This document shows positions 23,499-37,994 of a stretch of 64,000 nucleotides of DNA, in pieces. The position numbers and the translations under genes are program-made. The stretch is taken from the NCBI GenBank assembly GCA_022695795.1, contig MU404191.1:1-64000 (forward strand), read 5' to 3'. The DNA comes from Biscogniauxia marginata. Its lineage: Eukaryota; Ascomycota; Sordariomycetes; Xylariales; Xylariaceae. Positions within the stretch are counted from its first letter, which is position 1. Every line of letters begins with the position of its first letter. A model generated the notes under the pieces. It was not told the origin of the DNA. It searched no databases and saw nothing but the letters and a program-made list of their open reading frames with translations.

Positions 23499-25506
23499 AT
23501 GGAGGAGAATCTTGATGAAAATGCAATCCGAGAGCTGGAGGGGGTCCTCGACACCAAGCTATACCCCGGAACCGAGATTATGAAGGATATCGGAACGCAC
23601 CACTTTGTCAAGTCTGGCGACTCTAATGTTTTGATCCCCCAGCCCAGTGACGACCCTCATGATCCTCTCAACTGGAGTCCGATGTGGAAGACGATTACTA
23701 TGATTTGCGCCACCGTCCTTTCGTTTAGCCTCAACCTTGGACCCCTAGCCTTGGCCCCCATGTTTGGTACGCTACAATTTGAGAGTGTACCATAGTTCCT
23801 GCTGACAAGAGTTTAGGGGACTATATTAAGGAGTGGGATCGGAGTTTAGCTGATGTCGTGCAATTCACCGGTATGCCCCTTAGTAAAACTACAAATTATA
23901 GAGCACGACTCTGATTATGGGAAGGTGTTGCCATTCTGGTTTTGGGCTTTAGTAACTTCATATGGGTACCCATTAGCGTTTGCTTTGGGCGAAGACCTGT
24001 CATGATTGTCAGCTCCCTTATCTGCGTGGTGTCATCGATATGGCGGGCCCGAGCTACGAGTTACGAGTCGTTCTTGGGCGCCTCTGTGTAAGTCACAGAC
24101 GTACTCGTATTACGATCTTCCAGTCTTGGCCGTCTGACCAAAACGCTAATGTTGCGCAGCCTCAACGGAATCGCTGCGGGCCCTTGTGAGACTCTTATGC
24201 CGCAGATCATCACTGATACTGTTTTCCTCCATGAGCGTGGAAAGTACCAGACATTATATTTCTCCATGTACTTCGCCGCCCTCACGATCGGGCCCATTGT
24301 CTCGGGAGCTATGGCTTTCAATACGGGCTGGCGAAGCTTTTGGTGGTTTAATACGGCATTACTTCTATTCTGCTTCTTGCTGAACTTGTGCCTCTTCCCA
24401 GAAACTCGTTACCGGCGCGCTACTGAGCCCGGTCAGAACACTGCCTCGGAGACTAACGATGCCGCCGGGCCTGGAGAGAAAGCACTGGAACCTACGTCAA
24501 AGAGTTACCATGAAGGAGGCGATGCGGAGACGGGCAACGGCATTACCGAACGCCTTGATCAAACGCAGACTCATCAAGACCCCTGGCTGGGTCGTGGGAA
24601 ACCTAGCAAGGGCCAGTTCAAACTATTTCAGAGCTACGAGGGCAGTTTGCTAAGAGAGCTCTGGGTGCCATGGTACCTGCACATCTTCCCGATCGTGGAA
24701 CTTGCGGCTTTCGTGGTGTCGTTCTCCGCAAGCGGGTATTTGGTCGTAAATCTGTCGCAGACACAAGCCTTCGCGGCACCGCCGTATAACTACTCTTCTC
24801 AGACAATTGGACTCTTCAACTTGGCGGTGTTTATAGGAGGCCTTATAGGACTGTTTACCAATGGCCCCTGGTCAGACTGGGTGGCAGCGTACTTGACGAA
24901 GAAGAACAACGGAATTCGCGAGCCTGAAATGCGTCTTCCAGCTAGTAAGCGATTTTTCCCTCTTGAAGTTTTTCTCACAGCCTGTAGGGCTTGGAGGGTT
25001 AACTAGTCGGGAGTAGGCTCTACCATATCTATAATTTCTGCTAACTTGAGATCACAGTGATACCCTACGTGTTTGTCATGATTATCGGGAGCGTTATCAC
25101 AGGAGTTGGATATGACTATCACTGGCCGTGGCCAGCGATCGTAGTGATCGGATATGGATGCCTCGGCATACAAGTCTCTGCATTGCCGTCGATTGCATCT
25201 ACATATGCAATTGATAGCTATAAGCCTGTGACAGGATCCTTGTTCGTCGCCATAACAGTGTAAGTACTTGACAACCCGCACTTGAACCGAAAGTGAGGCT
25301 CATATTCTTTGCGTAGGAACAAGAACGTCTGGGGCTATGGGCTTAGCAAGTTCCTTACCCCGTGGGCTGAAGAGAGCGGGTTTATAGAGCCGATACTGGT
25401 GAATATGGCTCTGATAACTGTCTTTTGTGCCAGTGCTACCATCTTCTGGTTCTGGGGCAAGAACTTCAGGGGTATGACGAAGGACTCGTTTGTTCACAAG
25501 CTGTGA
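23499..25506 (+). CDS. MFS transporter (DHA1-like)
   Basis: Six exons: 23499-23766, 23817-23870, 23925-24087, 24160-24944, 25058-25259 and 25317-25506, total 553 residues. Introns are 50, 54, 72, 113 and 57 nt, all GT-AG, and every join restores a family phrase. The N-terminal cytosolic part ends in DDPHDPLNWSPMWK, typical of fungal drug/polyamine-type MFS proteins. The first half has the loop motif FGRRPVM and the second transmembrane group GIAAGPCETLMPQI. A hydrophilic central loop (about residues 245-300) separates the two six-helix halves. The second half carries YHWPWPAIVVIGYG and IASTYAIDSYKPVTGSLF. The family moves small molecules across the plasma membrane using the proton gradient; substrate is unknown. 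No biosynthetic genes adjoin it. Confidence 0.93.
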
Positions 25507-26178
25507 AGGATTCGTGCGAAGACTGTCGTGAATACTGAAAAGTCTTGTAATCTTGGATGCAAGGACATGGCGTTTTGGTTGAATATTAGAATAATGATTC
25601 TTACCATATATTGTGACCAGCTTGGAGGTCCTGTGCACGAAGTTTGTCTACACAGTAAGAAGCAACCTCATGATAGAACTCTCTTTACTCCCCAGCCTCC
25701 TAGTTGACGAGGCAGCTCACCTAGCAAATATACGGTTCTAGCGAGTTACTTATTGGTCTCTGCCAAGATGCAGAAGAGGGGAATATGTTGGTAGATCTTG
25801 AAGAGGATGCAGACGCGTGCCCATAAATTCGCCGGCGGGCCCAATGGCTGTCTCGCCTTCTAGAATAAGTTCAGGGGGGGAAGCCTGAGATATTCCAAGT
25901 TCCTCGGATGTGAAAATTTGATCTGTCAGATATTTTGATAGTTGGGAATTGAAATAGGAGAGGGATTTCTTTGGTCTAGGAGACCCGAAATAGGCATTTA
26001 TCGTTTAAATTCGATCTGAAGTATTGGTGCGGGGAAATGCACTTAACGCATCACACTACCCGCCCTCCCCCGATTCCCACTCGATGCGGGGCAAAGTCCG
26101 ATGGCTCAATAAATACAATAAATGATTAAATCGGGGAGGTCTTCACCACCGTCGTCGCAACCCACCAACGCTATCACC
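25507..26178. other. Intergenic region
   Basis: 3' side of the transporter and promoter of the phosphatase. No coding signal seen. An upstream in-frame ATG at 26122 would extend the phosphatase by 19 residues. Confidence 0.6.
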
Positions 26179-26865
26179 ATGTCGAGCACCGATGCGAGCG
26201 ACGCCAATGGCACTTCTACGTCGCCACAGAGGATATCGGTCCTCTTCGTCTGTCTTGGCAACATATGCCGGTCTACAATGGCTGAAGGCGTCTTCCGATC
26301 GCTCACCAAAGAGAAGTCCTCGCCATACTACAACTTCATCGGCAGGGTAGACTCTTGCGGAACAGGTATGACTTCGCTGGGGCTCCTGGCGCGTTTATCA
26401 GATGTATTCGACCGCGATACTGACTGCGTCATTTGCAGGAGGATATCACACTGGTGACGACCCGGACTCGCGAACCCTGTCGACGCTCGAAGACCACGGC
26501 ATCACAAACTACACCCACGCCGCGCGCAGGGTTAGCCAGAAACTTACGTAAAACAACACTCGATATACGGAATGACTGACATGGATATGCAGCTTCGCGA
26601 TAGTGACTTCCGAGATTTTGACTACATATTTGCAATGGACCGCGGGAACCTCAGCGATCTGGAGAGATGGCAGAATAAGAAAAACTCGGCCGGAAAGGCC
26701 AAAGTAATGCTCTTCGGCGAGTTTTCCGGCTCGGGACGTAAGGAGGTCGTCCAAGACCCATACTACGTCGGCCGCGATTCTTTCGAGAAGGCCTACGAAC
26801 AGTGCAAGCGGTTCTCAGAGAACTTCCTAGCAGCTACCTTTCCCGATGTTCCCCGACCGACATGA
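26179..26865 (+). CDS. Low-molecular-weight protein tyrosine phosphatase
   Basis: Three exons, 26179-26365, 26439-26530 and 26593-26865, give 183 residues; introns are 73 and 62 nt. The active-site P-loop CLGNICRS is at residues 25-32, with nucleophile Cys25 and Arg31 (CX5R). The downstream phrases CGTGGYHTGDDPD (across the first splice), FDYIFAMDRGN and the DPYYVG motif with general-acid Asp148 complete the family signature. Length fits the usual 150-180 residues plus a Ser/Thr-rich N-terminus. The start at 26179 sits in a good context (CACCATGTC); an ATG at 26122 is also in frame. Role: removes phosphate from tyrosine (and in yeast Ltp1-type enzymes small phosphomonoesters) in the cytosol; natural substrates are unknown. 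Confidence 0.95.
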
Positions 26866-28115
26866 ACTCTCGTTCAGCGAAACCGATACCTACCTACCTT
26901 TTCCATCCATTCCCTCATCTAGGGTCAGATAAACAGGTGGCATCGCGACAGCTTACCGCCGCCAGAATATCCTCCCTCTCCCGAGACTAATTTCTCATCA
27001 GGGATTGCTATCGTCGATACAAACCCCGACTTTGCGGCTGGAGGGTAGAAGCCGTGGCTAAAGCTGAAGAGTTCAGCTTTTATGCGCGGACGATCAATAT
27101 CAACGGGTCGACTGAGAAGTGACATGTCTAGGTATGCTTTGACTACGGGTCAACGCGACGGGCACATTCAATGACGATGCAAAACTGCTACTTAGACATA
27201 GAGACACAGTGCCGCATTTACGCAGACGTGTGTCGGTTCGTTGCTATGTAGACAAATATAGAGCTGAGATGTTGAAATATCTATTTCCGGACTAGGGCTG
27301 CAGATAACATGCTACTTTATTAGTAGGGGTGATATTTTTGGGGGCCAAGATGGAACTCTCAGCCTCAACTCAGCCCCCCCTTTTCCATCTGACTTCAGTT
27401 GTGCTGTTCGGTGGTGCGGCGGCTATACAAGAGATTCAGCCCAATCAGTGGAGAGCAGCCGGGGATGCTTCAGTTGGCTTCAGCGGCTATAAAGGGCATC
27501 CGGTACCGAAATAGTGGATCGGATGCTGCGAACTGGCCAACCGACGGCTTCCTCAGAGCCAGCCAAGCCTACTAAAAAGTTCCAATTAGTACAGGCGTCT
27601 CACGAAGTACTGTCCCTGCATAGAAACTAAGCAATGTACATACTGACCGCATACTTACATGTTGACCCCTCGCAACCCTCCCCCCCCGCGCGCCCCTCTA
27701 TCTATCACTCATCAATTCATGCTTTGCTTCCGTCCGGTGCTCCCCTCCTCGACTACTTTACATACACCCTTATTACTCTGCCTCATTACGCAGAGCACGA
27801 CAGACGCAGCCAAAAGAGGGACTCCCTTTCTTTATCCTATCCAGTGACAGGGTCGTTTCCATTTTTGGCTCTCTCTCTGTCTTGATTTCTGGGTTTGTTC
27901 TTGTTTTTTTGACTGGACCTTTCCCTTTACAAGCTTCTTACGTACATAACGTCCAGTCCTAGAAAGCTGTACTCGAGGCCTCGCCAACTATCACTTGCAT
28001 ACACCACGTACCTACACGCATATCCATACGCGCACACAGCCCACTTGCTCTTCTGCGCTGTTTTCTATACATATATCGTCCAAGCAGCTGCTACGTTCAA
28101 TATTAGCCTCGCCGT
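26866..28115. other. Intergenic region and MAPK promoter
   Basis: No gene supported. The stretch 27660-27910 is rich in pyrimidines (CCCTCCCCCC, CTCTCTCTCTGTC), as in fungal core promoters, and probably marks transcription initiation for the MAP kinase. From 27722 to 28386 the + strand has only one ATG, at 28116. Confidence 0.55.
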
Positions 28116-28145
28116 ATGCCACTCATCTTTATTATTCTGACGTGA
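28116..28145 (+). promoter_or_regulatory. uORF in the probable MAPK leader
   Basis: An ATG at 28116 opens a 9-codon frame (MPLIFIILT) ending in TGA at 28143-28145, 241 nt before the MAP kinase start. It is the only + strand ATG in the 665 nt before that start. If the leader is transcribed from the pyrimidine tract upstream, scanning ribosomes would meet this uORF first. Whether it is translated or spliced out is not known. Confidence 0.5.
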
Positions 28146-28386
28146 CCCGGGCCATCCTTTGATACGGAGCCAGGACTTTTGCTTTGCTTTGATCTACATC
28201 TAGAGCCCCTGCTTTCAAGAGCTGTAGCCTTGGTTGTTCGACATCACTCCATTGTCTGCGCCTTGCCGTCCTACCGCGCGAGGTTGGCTAGATATCGACC
28301 CCGAGCCTCGAATCGCAACCCAATCCGGCCCGACTTGGAGCGCCATCGACTAATATCTTCAAATCGACATAAGCGCCTCGCACACA

Positions 28387-29974
<1,588 letters not shown>

Positions 29975-32123
29975 GATCCACGCATGCTAAGGGCGTCTGG
30001 TGGCGTAGATAACGATTATCTGTGGAAGCGGATAGAGCAAGAAAATTACAGGCGTTTATTGCGCCGAAGAAGAGGGATGAAGAGGATCGTAGAAGAGATC
30101 TAGGTTAAAGTGGTGTGGGGAAACTAAACGTATCAACCACTGTCTTTTTTTTTCTCTTTTTGGATGACGGGTTGGTAAGGTCTCGCTCTCGCTGGTAGGA
30201 GAGTCTATTTTTGGAACAGTGAACTAGGGGGGGTTGCGGACGAAACCGCTCAGACCGGCGGAGAGACTGAGATGGCTGCCGAGCATTCGATTATTGGTAC
30301 TGTGCTTTCTCCATCGGATTGGTAGTCAGTTGTTTTTTACCCCTTCCTTATTCCACTATTAGAGAAAGAAAAAATAGGGCTAGTGACTATGAGAGAATAG
30401 CGATCGAGTGAAATCTTGACGAAGAAAAGCATATCTTTTTCCTTTTTCTTCTTTCCTCCTTACTTTGGTTTTTTTAATGAGAGCGATAATGAGAACTTAA
30501 AAGGTAAAAATGAGGAGCAAGTATATTCTGTGCCTAACTCACGTCTATATACTTCACAAGTTGTTCACATGTTTGGCATGGGGGTATCTAATTCATTAGT
30601 ACTGCTCCGGTACTCCTCTGTCGTTGTGTAGACCTGCTTCTAGGCAGATAACTACCGTCCACCCGTTTCTCATACAGCCATCAATGATTCAATCAAGACT
30701 TGACTAATTATCTAATATCCCGATTGCCGTTTGCTGATTGTATTGGCAACCTGAACTTGACTGCCTCTCCACACGTGATAGTGAGATGTAAAAGGTCACC
30801 ACTTAAGAATGTCACCTGAATTATCTACCTATTAGGTATCCATAGTCCTAGGGCTAGGCATTTCGCTCCCGGGATATTAAAGACATTAAATGTGCAGTGA
30901 CTGACGTTGACGGATGCGACATGGATTGATATAGATGACTTTACTGCACTGTTTGCCATACCTCTGGCCTGGCTTATGAAGCAGAGAACATAGCATATAT
31001 ATATATATATATATATGTATGATCTACAAGCCAAGTAGCCAGGCGCTATGAATCTACCTATGGTGAGACTAGGGGGCAATTTACATTGAACGATCTAGGG
31101 CATGGAAATTGGGAAAGGTAAGACGGGCCAAGACAAGCGGGACGAGCCGAAGCGCCATGACACGTCTTTTCTCTTTCCCCTGTTTTTAACAGCAAGAGGG
31201 ACAAGCGAGTCCACAGAGAGAGTCTAGAACGTTGGTTAAGCATTGAAATTATTGGGCTAGCGATTGGTAGCTGAGGTTCGGGTTTGACCTGGGTCTCGGT
31301 TTTGAGCTCTAGTTAGCCGCCGAGGAGGAGATGGGGCCGGAGTGGTAGGCCACGCTGGAAAATTGGTCGTTCGCCCGGGTGGCGTTTCGCAGCCATGTCT
31401 CATTAGGAAGGAGGGAAAAGAAGCGAGAGGGACAATTTAAACAATTTCTGGGTTACCCCGGTTGGAGTTACGTAGGTGGTTGTTCTCGGAATCATTTAGG
31501 CATAGCTAATAGATCTATACGAACCGAACGGTGGTAGAGAATTACAGGATTGTTCGGAAGAATCTCAGGGATATAGTTACTAAATAGGGCTGTAATAGGC
31601 AATCAACTCGTAATTCTCCCTAGCGATGTTAAAGAAGAAATATTGGAGGGGTGTGTCAGTATCACTGTGATAGAATAAGTACGATATTTTCAGCATGTAG
31701 GTAGTAGATACCTTCCAGTTCCTAAATTAATGTAACTATGTCCCACCCCTTTCTATATACATGCATCCCGTGGAAAAGCACGAGCTCCTCGAGCACGGGA
31801 GGGTCTTGGGTTGAAGGGTATATCCGACCTAGTAAGCCGTCCCAACTTGTTTGTCCGAGCTGCAACCTATTCATCTACCGTATGTAACTGGTTAGAGAAA
31901 GATAAGAAATAATTGAGAAAGAAAGAAAAAAAGAAAATACTGCCCTCCTTTAACCAGCCGATTAAATATAACCCAAAGTGAATATAAAAAGAAAAAGATT
32001 TGACCTGACCCCCCCCAACCAGAATAGCCACAAACACCGTCCGACGTAGCCCATTAAATAGATATTTCCCTTCAGATGTCCCAAAAATAAAAATGTTTAC
32101 GGTAAGCGTAATCCCCAGCGGAC
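29975..32123. other. Convergent intergenic spacer
   Basis: Lies between the ends of the MAPK (+) and the DUF3455 gene (-). It contains a (TA)n run at about 30995-31016 and no supported gene. Confidence 0.6.
30995..31016. repeat. (AT)n microsatellite
   Basis: About eleven AT dinucleotides in the spacer downstream of the MAP kinase. Confidence 0.9.
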
Positions 32124-33011
32124 TCAGTACATCCAGTACATAGCCGTATAAGGCACGCTCTGCGCCTGGCCAGCCTCTATACAAGCCGACGGGGCCCCTC
32201 CTGCGGTCAGGACCCGGTATACGAGACTGATGCCCCGACTACCCCCCTTATCACTGAGCCGGAGCCAGTCCACGGCCCCGGTGTCGTCGAGCCCGCGGTC
32301 CGCATCCTCCGGGGCCGGAACGCCCTCGTCCCTCTTTCCCTTGAAGAGCTCGGAAGTCATCGTCTCCGTCCCCGTCCCCGTCGATGACGCATCACCGCTC
32401 GAGAGGTCGAACGTCGGCACGTTCGCACCGTCGAAGTAGTGGCGGCCCAGGAACTTCAGCGGCGCCGCCAGCCCGTCGACTGTCAGATCCGCCGGGTCTG
32501 GGAACGGCGCGCTCACGTCCGCGTCCGGGGAGGTCAGGTTGTTCAGGGGCAGCGCCGTCGTGCGCAGTACGCGCGGGGTGAGCCCCGCCCAGTCTGCGGA
32601 CGACAGGGCGTCGGGCCCCGAGCCCGGATAGAGCCCCGTGATCTCCCAGAGCACGGCGAGGGCGCCGATCGAGGTCGCGGTCGCGCCCGCGCCGGTGCAC
32701 GTGTAGTTCTGGATGCCGTGGCCGACGACTATGTGCTTGAGGGTTGCGTTGCCCGGATCTGCCAGCGATGTCGGGCCTGGGTCTTTGTGTTAGCTAGAGA
32801 GGTCTGACGGAAAACTGTCATTATATAAATATATATGCTACATACCACCGGCACTAGGAAGGGTGTATGTGACGCTGACGGAGACGCTGGTAGAGGGGGC
32901 CGGGACGCTTGGCTGGGTAACAGTGCCGTTGCCGCATGTTCGTCGTCCTAGGGGCGAGGCGGACGTGACGGCCAGAGTCGAGAGGAATAACAAAAAGCTT
33001 CTCGGCTGCAT
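32124..33011 (-). CDS. Secreted DUF3455 protein
   Basis: Two exons on the minus strand, 33011-32846 and 32776-32124, give 272 residues; the 69-nt intron starts GTATGT and ends CCAG. A signal peptide is clear (MQPRSFLLFLSTLAVTSAS, cleaved about residue 19). After a Ser/Thr/Val linker comes LKHIVVGHGIQNYTC, the hallmark of DUF3455, then the body with LPSAGG/VLWEITGLYPGSG and a C-terminal GGAPSACIEAG segment. Fungal databases often call such proteins 'malate dehydrogenase', but there is no Rossmann fold or dehydrogenase motif; they are secreted proteins of unknown role, common in plant-associated ascomycetes. This copy has a Ser/Thr/Gly-rich acidic insertion (about residues 185-235) that lengthens it. 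Confidence 0.88.
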
Positions 33012-36000
33012 TTCTACCTCGAAATAGAGTGGATATCAAGAGTGAGAAACGGTATATCCCACTGCAACAGGTAGAGAAAGAGAAGCAGCACAGGTAATAT
33101 ATCGAGTCCGAACCAAATTTTGCAAGCACCACGAAAACAAGATATCCGGTGGCAGGCAGAGCGAGCAAGGGTGTATCGGGCGGCAGCTGAGGTAGGAAGT
33201 GTACGTAGTATCCTTCCAGATGACAGAGACCCGTGTGGGCGGCCGGTGGGCGCTTATGTGTATAGAAATAGCCACAATCTATATATTGATGCGTAATGTA
33301 TGCAAGATGAGGCTTCCCGAGCCGAGATTGGTGACCAGGATGTCAGCTGCTGCTGCTGCTGCTGAAGAATTGATCGGAAATCGAAAAATGCAACCCCAGA
33401 ACAAAAACTTTATGAGAGACAGGATACGAAGGAGAGAACGGTTGACTGTGCCAGAGTGAGATGTCTTACCCCGGATCTATATCTTGTACGTAAAGGAAGG
33501 GGGCCTACCTCAACTTTATATCCACTACGGCCGAAGGAGCCGTTGGACAGGACGAAAAAGACTTGGAGAATTCTCTTCGCGAGCTACTTCCCCGTGCAAA
33601 GACCTGAGGCTCGAGCCTCTTGATACCATGGTCACTGGTGGTCATGCAGGGAGCAACCCTACAGACCAGAGCTAGGTATGTACGACGAGCCTCGTAGGTG
33701 TTAGGGACCTGTGATGAGGAATCGAGAGAGGCGGTCCCCCACTAAAGGCACAGGTTTAGGGCGTGTCTTCCCACACTGACAACGGTCGTGGCGTAGCGGC
33801 CGGAACAGGACACGAGCCGGATGACTGATGGAAGTATCCAAGTGGACTCGTACAAAAAAAAGCCACTGACGCTTGGCAACGGGAATGCTACTGCGATATG
33901 CCTGCATGTCTGGGGCTGGCGAGGGATCGACTAAACAGAGACCAAGTCCCTTTTTTCTTCCACGAGCAGGGATTCTTCAAGGGCTAGGGCCTTCAATCGC
34001 TGTTACTTCTTTTCTCCTTCCGAGTAAGCTATATTACACTGAACATACGTAGAGGCAGCTAGGGGCAGCTAGATACCTTACCTATCTCTGTTATTCTGTA
34101 TAATTTCGCACATGCAGCCATCCTGTACGCCTCTCGCTAGGACCACCGTGTTTTGTTGTTTTGTTCATGGGTCTAATCCATACCCACTGACTGGGCTTGC
34201 AGCTTGCAGCTCACAAGTCGGAAAAAAGCCCGCTGAGAGGATTAGAAAAAAGAAAAAAATAGAAGAGAAAAAAGAGGGAGCTCGAGCCTCTCGCCCAAAC
34301 TTTCAGCTCTAAAGAGAGGGGGAGGCGTAGATCACCAAACAGGTCAAGGGTTTACAGCTAGTCGGGACGATGAGCACGAGCAATCTGATCCTCCTGGCTT
34401 TGCGATGCAACATCGATCCTTCAAGGCGACCAGGTTTTCTTCAGTCAGGCTGGCCGGATGGGTCTTGAGGGGGGGTGTGAGAAGGTATGGAAGGAAATCT
34501 CTACCTGTTGTACGCTACTTACGCCTGCATCTCCAAACTGTCATCGTGCATGGGGTGCGAATGCAGGCGAAGAGAACCGTAAACTCGTCTGAAAGGAAAG
34601 GCAAGAATTCATGTCCGCCACATGTATGTAGCCTGCCGAAGAATCAATTAATTTGACTGAGCGCGTTCCCGTCGAAGGTCGAGGTGCAAGAGGCGCGGCT
34701 AATGCGAAATCCTCCCAGGAGTCGCAGAAGACTTGATTCGCTCAACGGCCGACTTGTTTTCCGCTCCCGCTTCATGGCGACATCAAAGTGGAACCTGTAT
34801 TCATGATATGGGCGCATCGTACCCTGCTTGGGCAGCAGTCAGACAGGGGGGGAAGGCTATATTCTCATCTGGAAGGGTCGCGCTGACTGGCTGGATAGCC
34901 GAACATCCGTTTAGGTATACGATGGCGTTCAATGATTTTCCGTCCTGTTTTCAAAAGCAACCCCAACTGAGCCAACCTGGTCAAGCCAAGTTATCGTTGT
35001 CTTCCGTCGGTATGGACGGAGCCGACCTTGGCGGGCGAGCCTGGACAGCGGGGGAAAGAAACAAAGACTGAATGAACGTCCGTTCTTTTTGGAAGCTTGT
35101 CTAGGTGGACTTCGAAACCTGTGCCGCTCGTCTAAGTGAAACATCCCACGTCCAAACATTTCTGTAGACCTAGGCATCTCTGTGATAAGGACTGCATGGT
35201 GTCCGAGTGTCGAGATATCATTAGCATTCACTCTGTATATTTAGCACTTCCTCGGATCGCCTGAGAGGCACCTTATTTCCTATTACGGATGTCGTATACA
35301 GATTATTACCCTAGGCGGACCCACCTGGGAAGTATGAAACATTGCTAAGAAAGACACTGCAATGACTAAGTAATCCTAGGCATTGCTAGTCATCCTAGGC
35401 ATTGCTAGTCATCCTAGGCATTGCTAGTCATCCTAGGCATTGCTAGTCATCCTAGGCATTGCTAGTCATCCTAGGCATTGCTACTTAACATGTAACGGTA
35501 GTGGTCGTTTTCTTCTAGCCAGACATAATATCCTTATTTTCCGAAGGGTGACAAACCTAGACGTCCAGAAGAATTGGCCTGGCGTCTTTTATCCCTATAC
35601 ACATCCCATGGTGATGAGTCTAAAATCTAGCTTCTTCATATTATAACTTAATCAACGGTCTGTTACTAACACCGGACTCTGTGAGCAAAAGAAATCCCAC
35701 CAAGGTACTTATACCAGTGAGGCATAGTCCCCTCGTCAGTATCCTGTCTGGGCAGCCCCCTAGACTCTCCATACAGAACAGTGTCTTGTCCTTTAGAACT
35801 ATCATATGAAGGACTTTCCATGGAATTCCCGGCATCTCCAGCGATAATTTTACTATCGAAGGACCCTACACGGACGTGTTTCTGGGACTGCAATTTAGCA
35901 AATTATCGAGTATAAAGCGCGGGAGGCGATCGGAATGATGATGGTGCAGACAGTAGAGTCATATAAGGTATTTGAATCATTATCACTTCTCATCTGACCC

Positions 36001-37994
36001 TTCATCCATGACTATACGGTGCAGCTACCAGTACCAGTTATGGCGGCGTAAGGTCCTTTGCTGAAAACCTGGCGGAAGTAGGTTGTCCTTCTTCTCAATG
36101 ACATATGCGCTGAATAGGAGGAGTAGCAGTCCGCGATGATACAGATCCTTGTGTGGTTGGAGTTAGTTTAAGCCTCCGGGTTGAAGAACAGGGAGCTCAA
36201 TATTTCGAGCTCGTATACTTCTACTCACTGTTTCCACCGCCAGCCTTTGACTGTCATATCTAGTGACGTCACTCGTAAGACTCAATTGCCCTGAAGTGGA
36301 AGAAGGATGCAATATTTCTTGTGTCTTACCAAGCCTACAGAGATAGCTATAGGGACTCTTCATGATGGAGAGAAGAGTGGGCAAGTATATGGGTGAAATG
36401 ATACATAATAGTGTTAAATATGTGTAACCGGCTGTTATTTTCTGTTGGGAACGGAGCTACCCAGTATGGTTCAACCTGCAGGTGGTTCTTCGTGGAGTCT
36501 AACTAAATGCTATCAAATTATTGCTTGTCAGACATGAAGTATGTCTTGATGTGGCAACACCTAAGGCCCTCATTTGTCTCTGGGCATAGACTTCCGTAGC
36601 CATCAAACTAGTCTACTAGGTTGTTGTACTCATGCTCCCTTATTTCCAACATTCATTTGAATGCCATCATATCGACCATTCTTCAATCTCTTCTTGAGGA
36701 GCCTACATCCAGGGCTTGGAATGGCGCCGGTGTCTACTCTGGTTCTGCAATGGGGAACCATCCAGTACGAGAGGCCATCCGATATTCACTAAGACTAAGG
36801 TCTTACCTACAGTTGATCTGAAGAAATGTGCGTGTGAGCTGGGCACCGCTGACAGACTGTCTACGGTGTCTTAATCAAGTACCATCAGCCCTTCAGGTAA
36901 TCTAGATCCGTCAAGCGTTTGATCAACGCGGCCAGTCGAGATGTATTCTCCTCTATAGCCGGTGTGAAAGATGACCGTTTAGGCTGCCACAAGGCGCCCG
37001 TTGTCCCGTTGATGCGATCTTGTCTTAGAATATACCATCTACAAGGAACAGTCGCACAATTGGTTCCAATCTAGCCTCAGATGGGATTTTCCCACTCTGC
37101 TGCTGGGTGCTAATAAGCACTACCTCCTTCGGTTTCAGCTGGTGCGGCCGTACCATCCAACTTAGCAACCATGAAGCGAGCTTTGAGTCTAGAATTCCGA
37201 TTAGTCTGGAGTAGCAGCTAAGTAAATTCACAATTGTTCCGATTAGTTTGAATCACCGTATTAGCTGTGCGACCACCGTCGGCTTAGCTGTACCATTGAG
37301 GCTCATAGAAGTCACCAGTGCAATGGGTGCAGTGGAGGTTGTACTTTGAGTTGCTGAAGTTCGGCATGCTAGCAAAGGGGGCCAGGACCGAGTTGCCTGG
37401 AATGCGCTCAATGATTGTCTTGAAGAAGCTAGCCGTATCAAACTTTTCTGCCTCTACTGCTACAATCTTTTGGCTATTTTCTATGAGCTATTTGCTTCCT
37501 GTTTTGACATGAGTTCGCATGTTTAGACTTAGGAGGTCCTCCGTGAGACCTATAAGCAGGTATGAGAGGAACGCGAGGTCAAGAGGCGTTTCGTCGTCAG
37601 ATAAGCGAGTTGCTTTTTTATCCCAGGAATATTATTTAGACCATTCTGTGAGAAGCAAAACGGCCGTCAGGACTCAATTATTCGTATACTTCAACATTCA
37701 AGGTCGTGGAGGTTGGCTCTAGATTCAGTGCTGCTATTATGGATGGGCCCGTATGATTGACCTCTTGTTTCGAATTATTCTTAGTCTCCCGTGGCCCTCT
37801 TCGATAAGCGACTAGGACATGTCACGACGGACATGAAAGTAGCTGCTGTTGAGGATATGGTAGTCGTTGTGGTCCTTTTGAGCAGTACGGCGTCCGTCTC
37901 TGTTGTGGCTCATCTCGTGTCCATTCGCATGTTTCTATCCGTATTCCTACGCAGTACCTAATAAGTGACTCCGAAATGTCGCGAGAATGAAAGT
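33012..37994. other. Gene-poor, repeat-bearing region
   Basis: No intact gene. It contains a (GCT)6 run near 33347-33364, the 19-bp tandem repeat at 35373-35483, and from about 36 kb degraded reading frames broken by stops. Minus-strand phrases at about 37025-37480 look formerly protein-coding, but I cannot name a family. Confidence 0.55.
35373..35483. repeat. Tandem repeat, 19-bp unit, 6 copies
   Basis: The unit atcctaggcattgctagtc is repeated head to tail with no visible mismatch in the first five copies (35373, 35392, 35411, 35430, 35449); the sixth copy from 35468 is cut short and diverges into CTACTTAAC. Each unit contains the palindrome CCTAGG and a GCTAG, so every copy offers a self-complementary core. 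There are no spacers, so it is not a CRISPR array. Confidence 0.95.

Noticed and set aside
24945..25057. Extra exon between transporter exons 4 and 5
   Set aside because: Reading through gives non-family residues and a stop; one 113-nt intron restores the family phrase exactly.
35373..35483. Possible CRISPR array
   Set aside because: The 19-bp units are directly adjacent with no unique spacers, and the genome is fungal.
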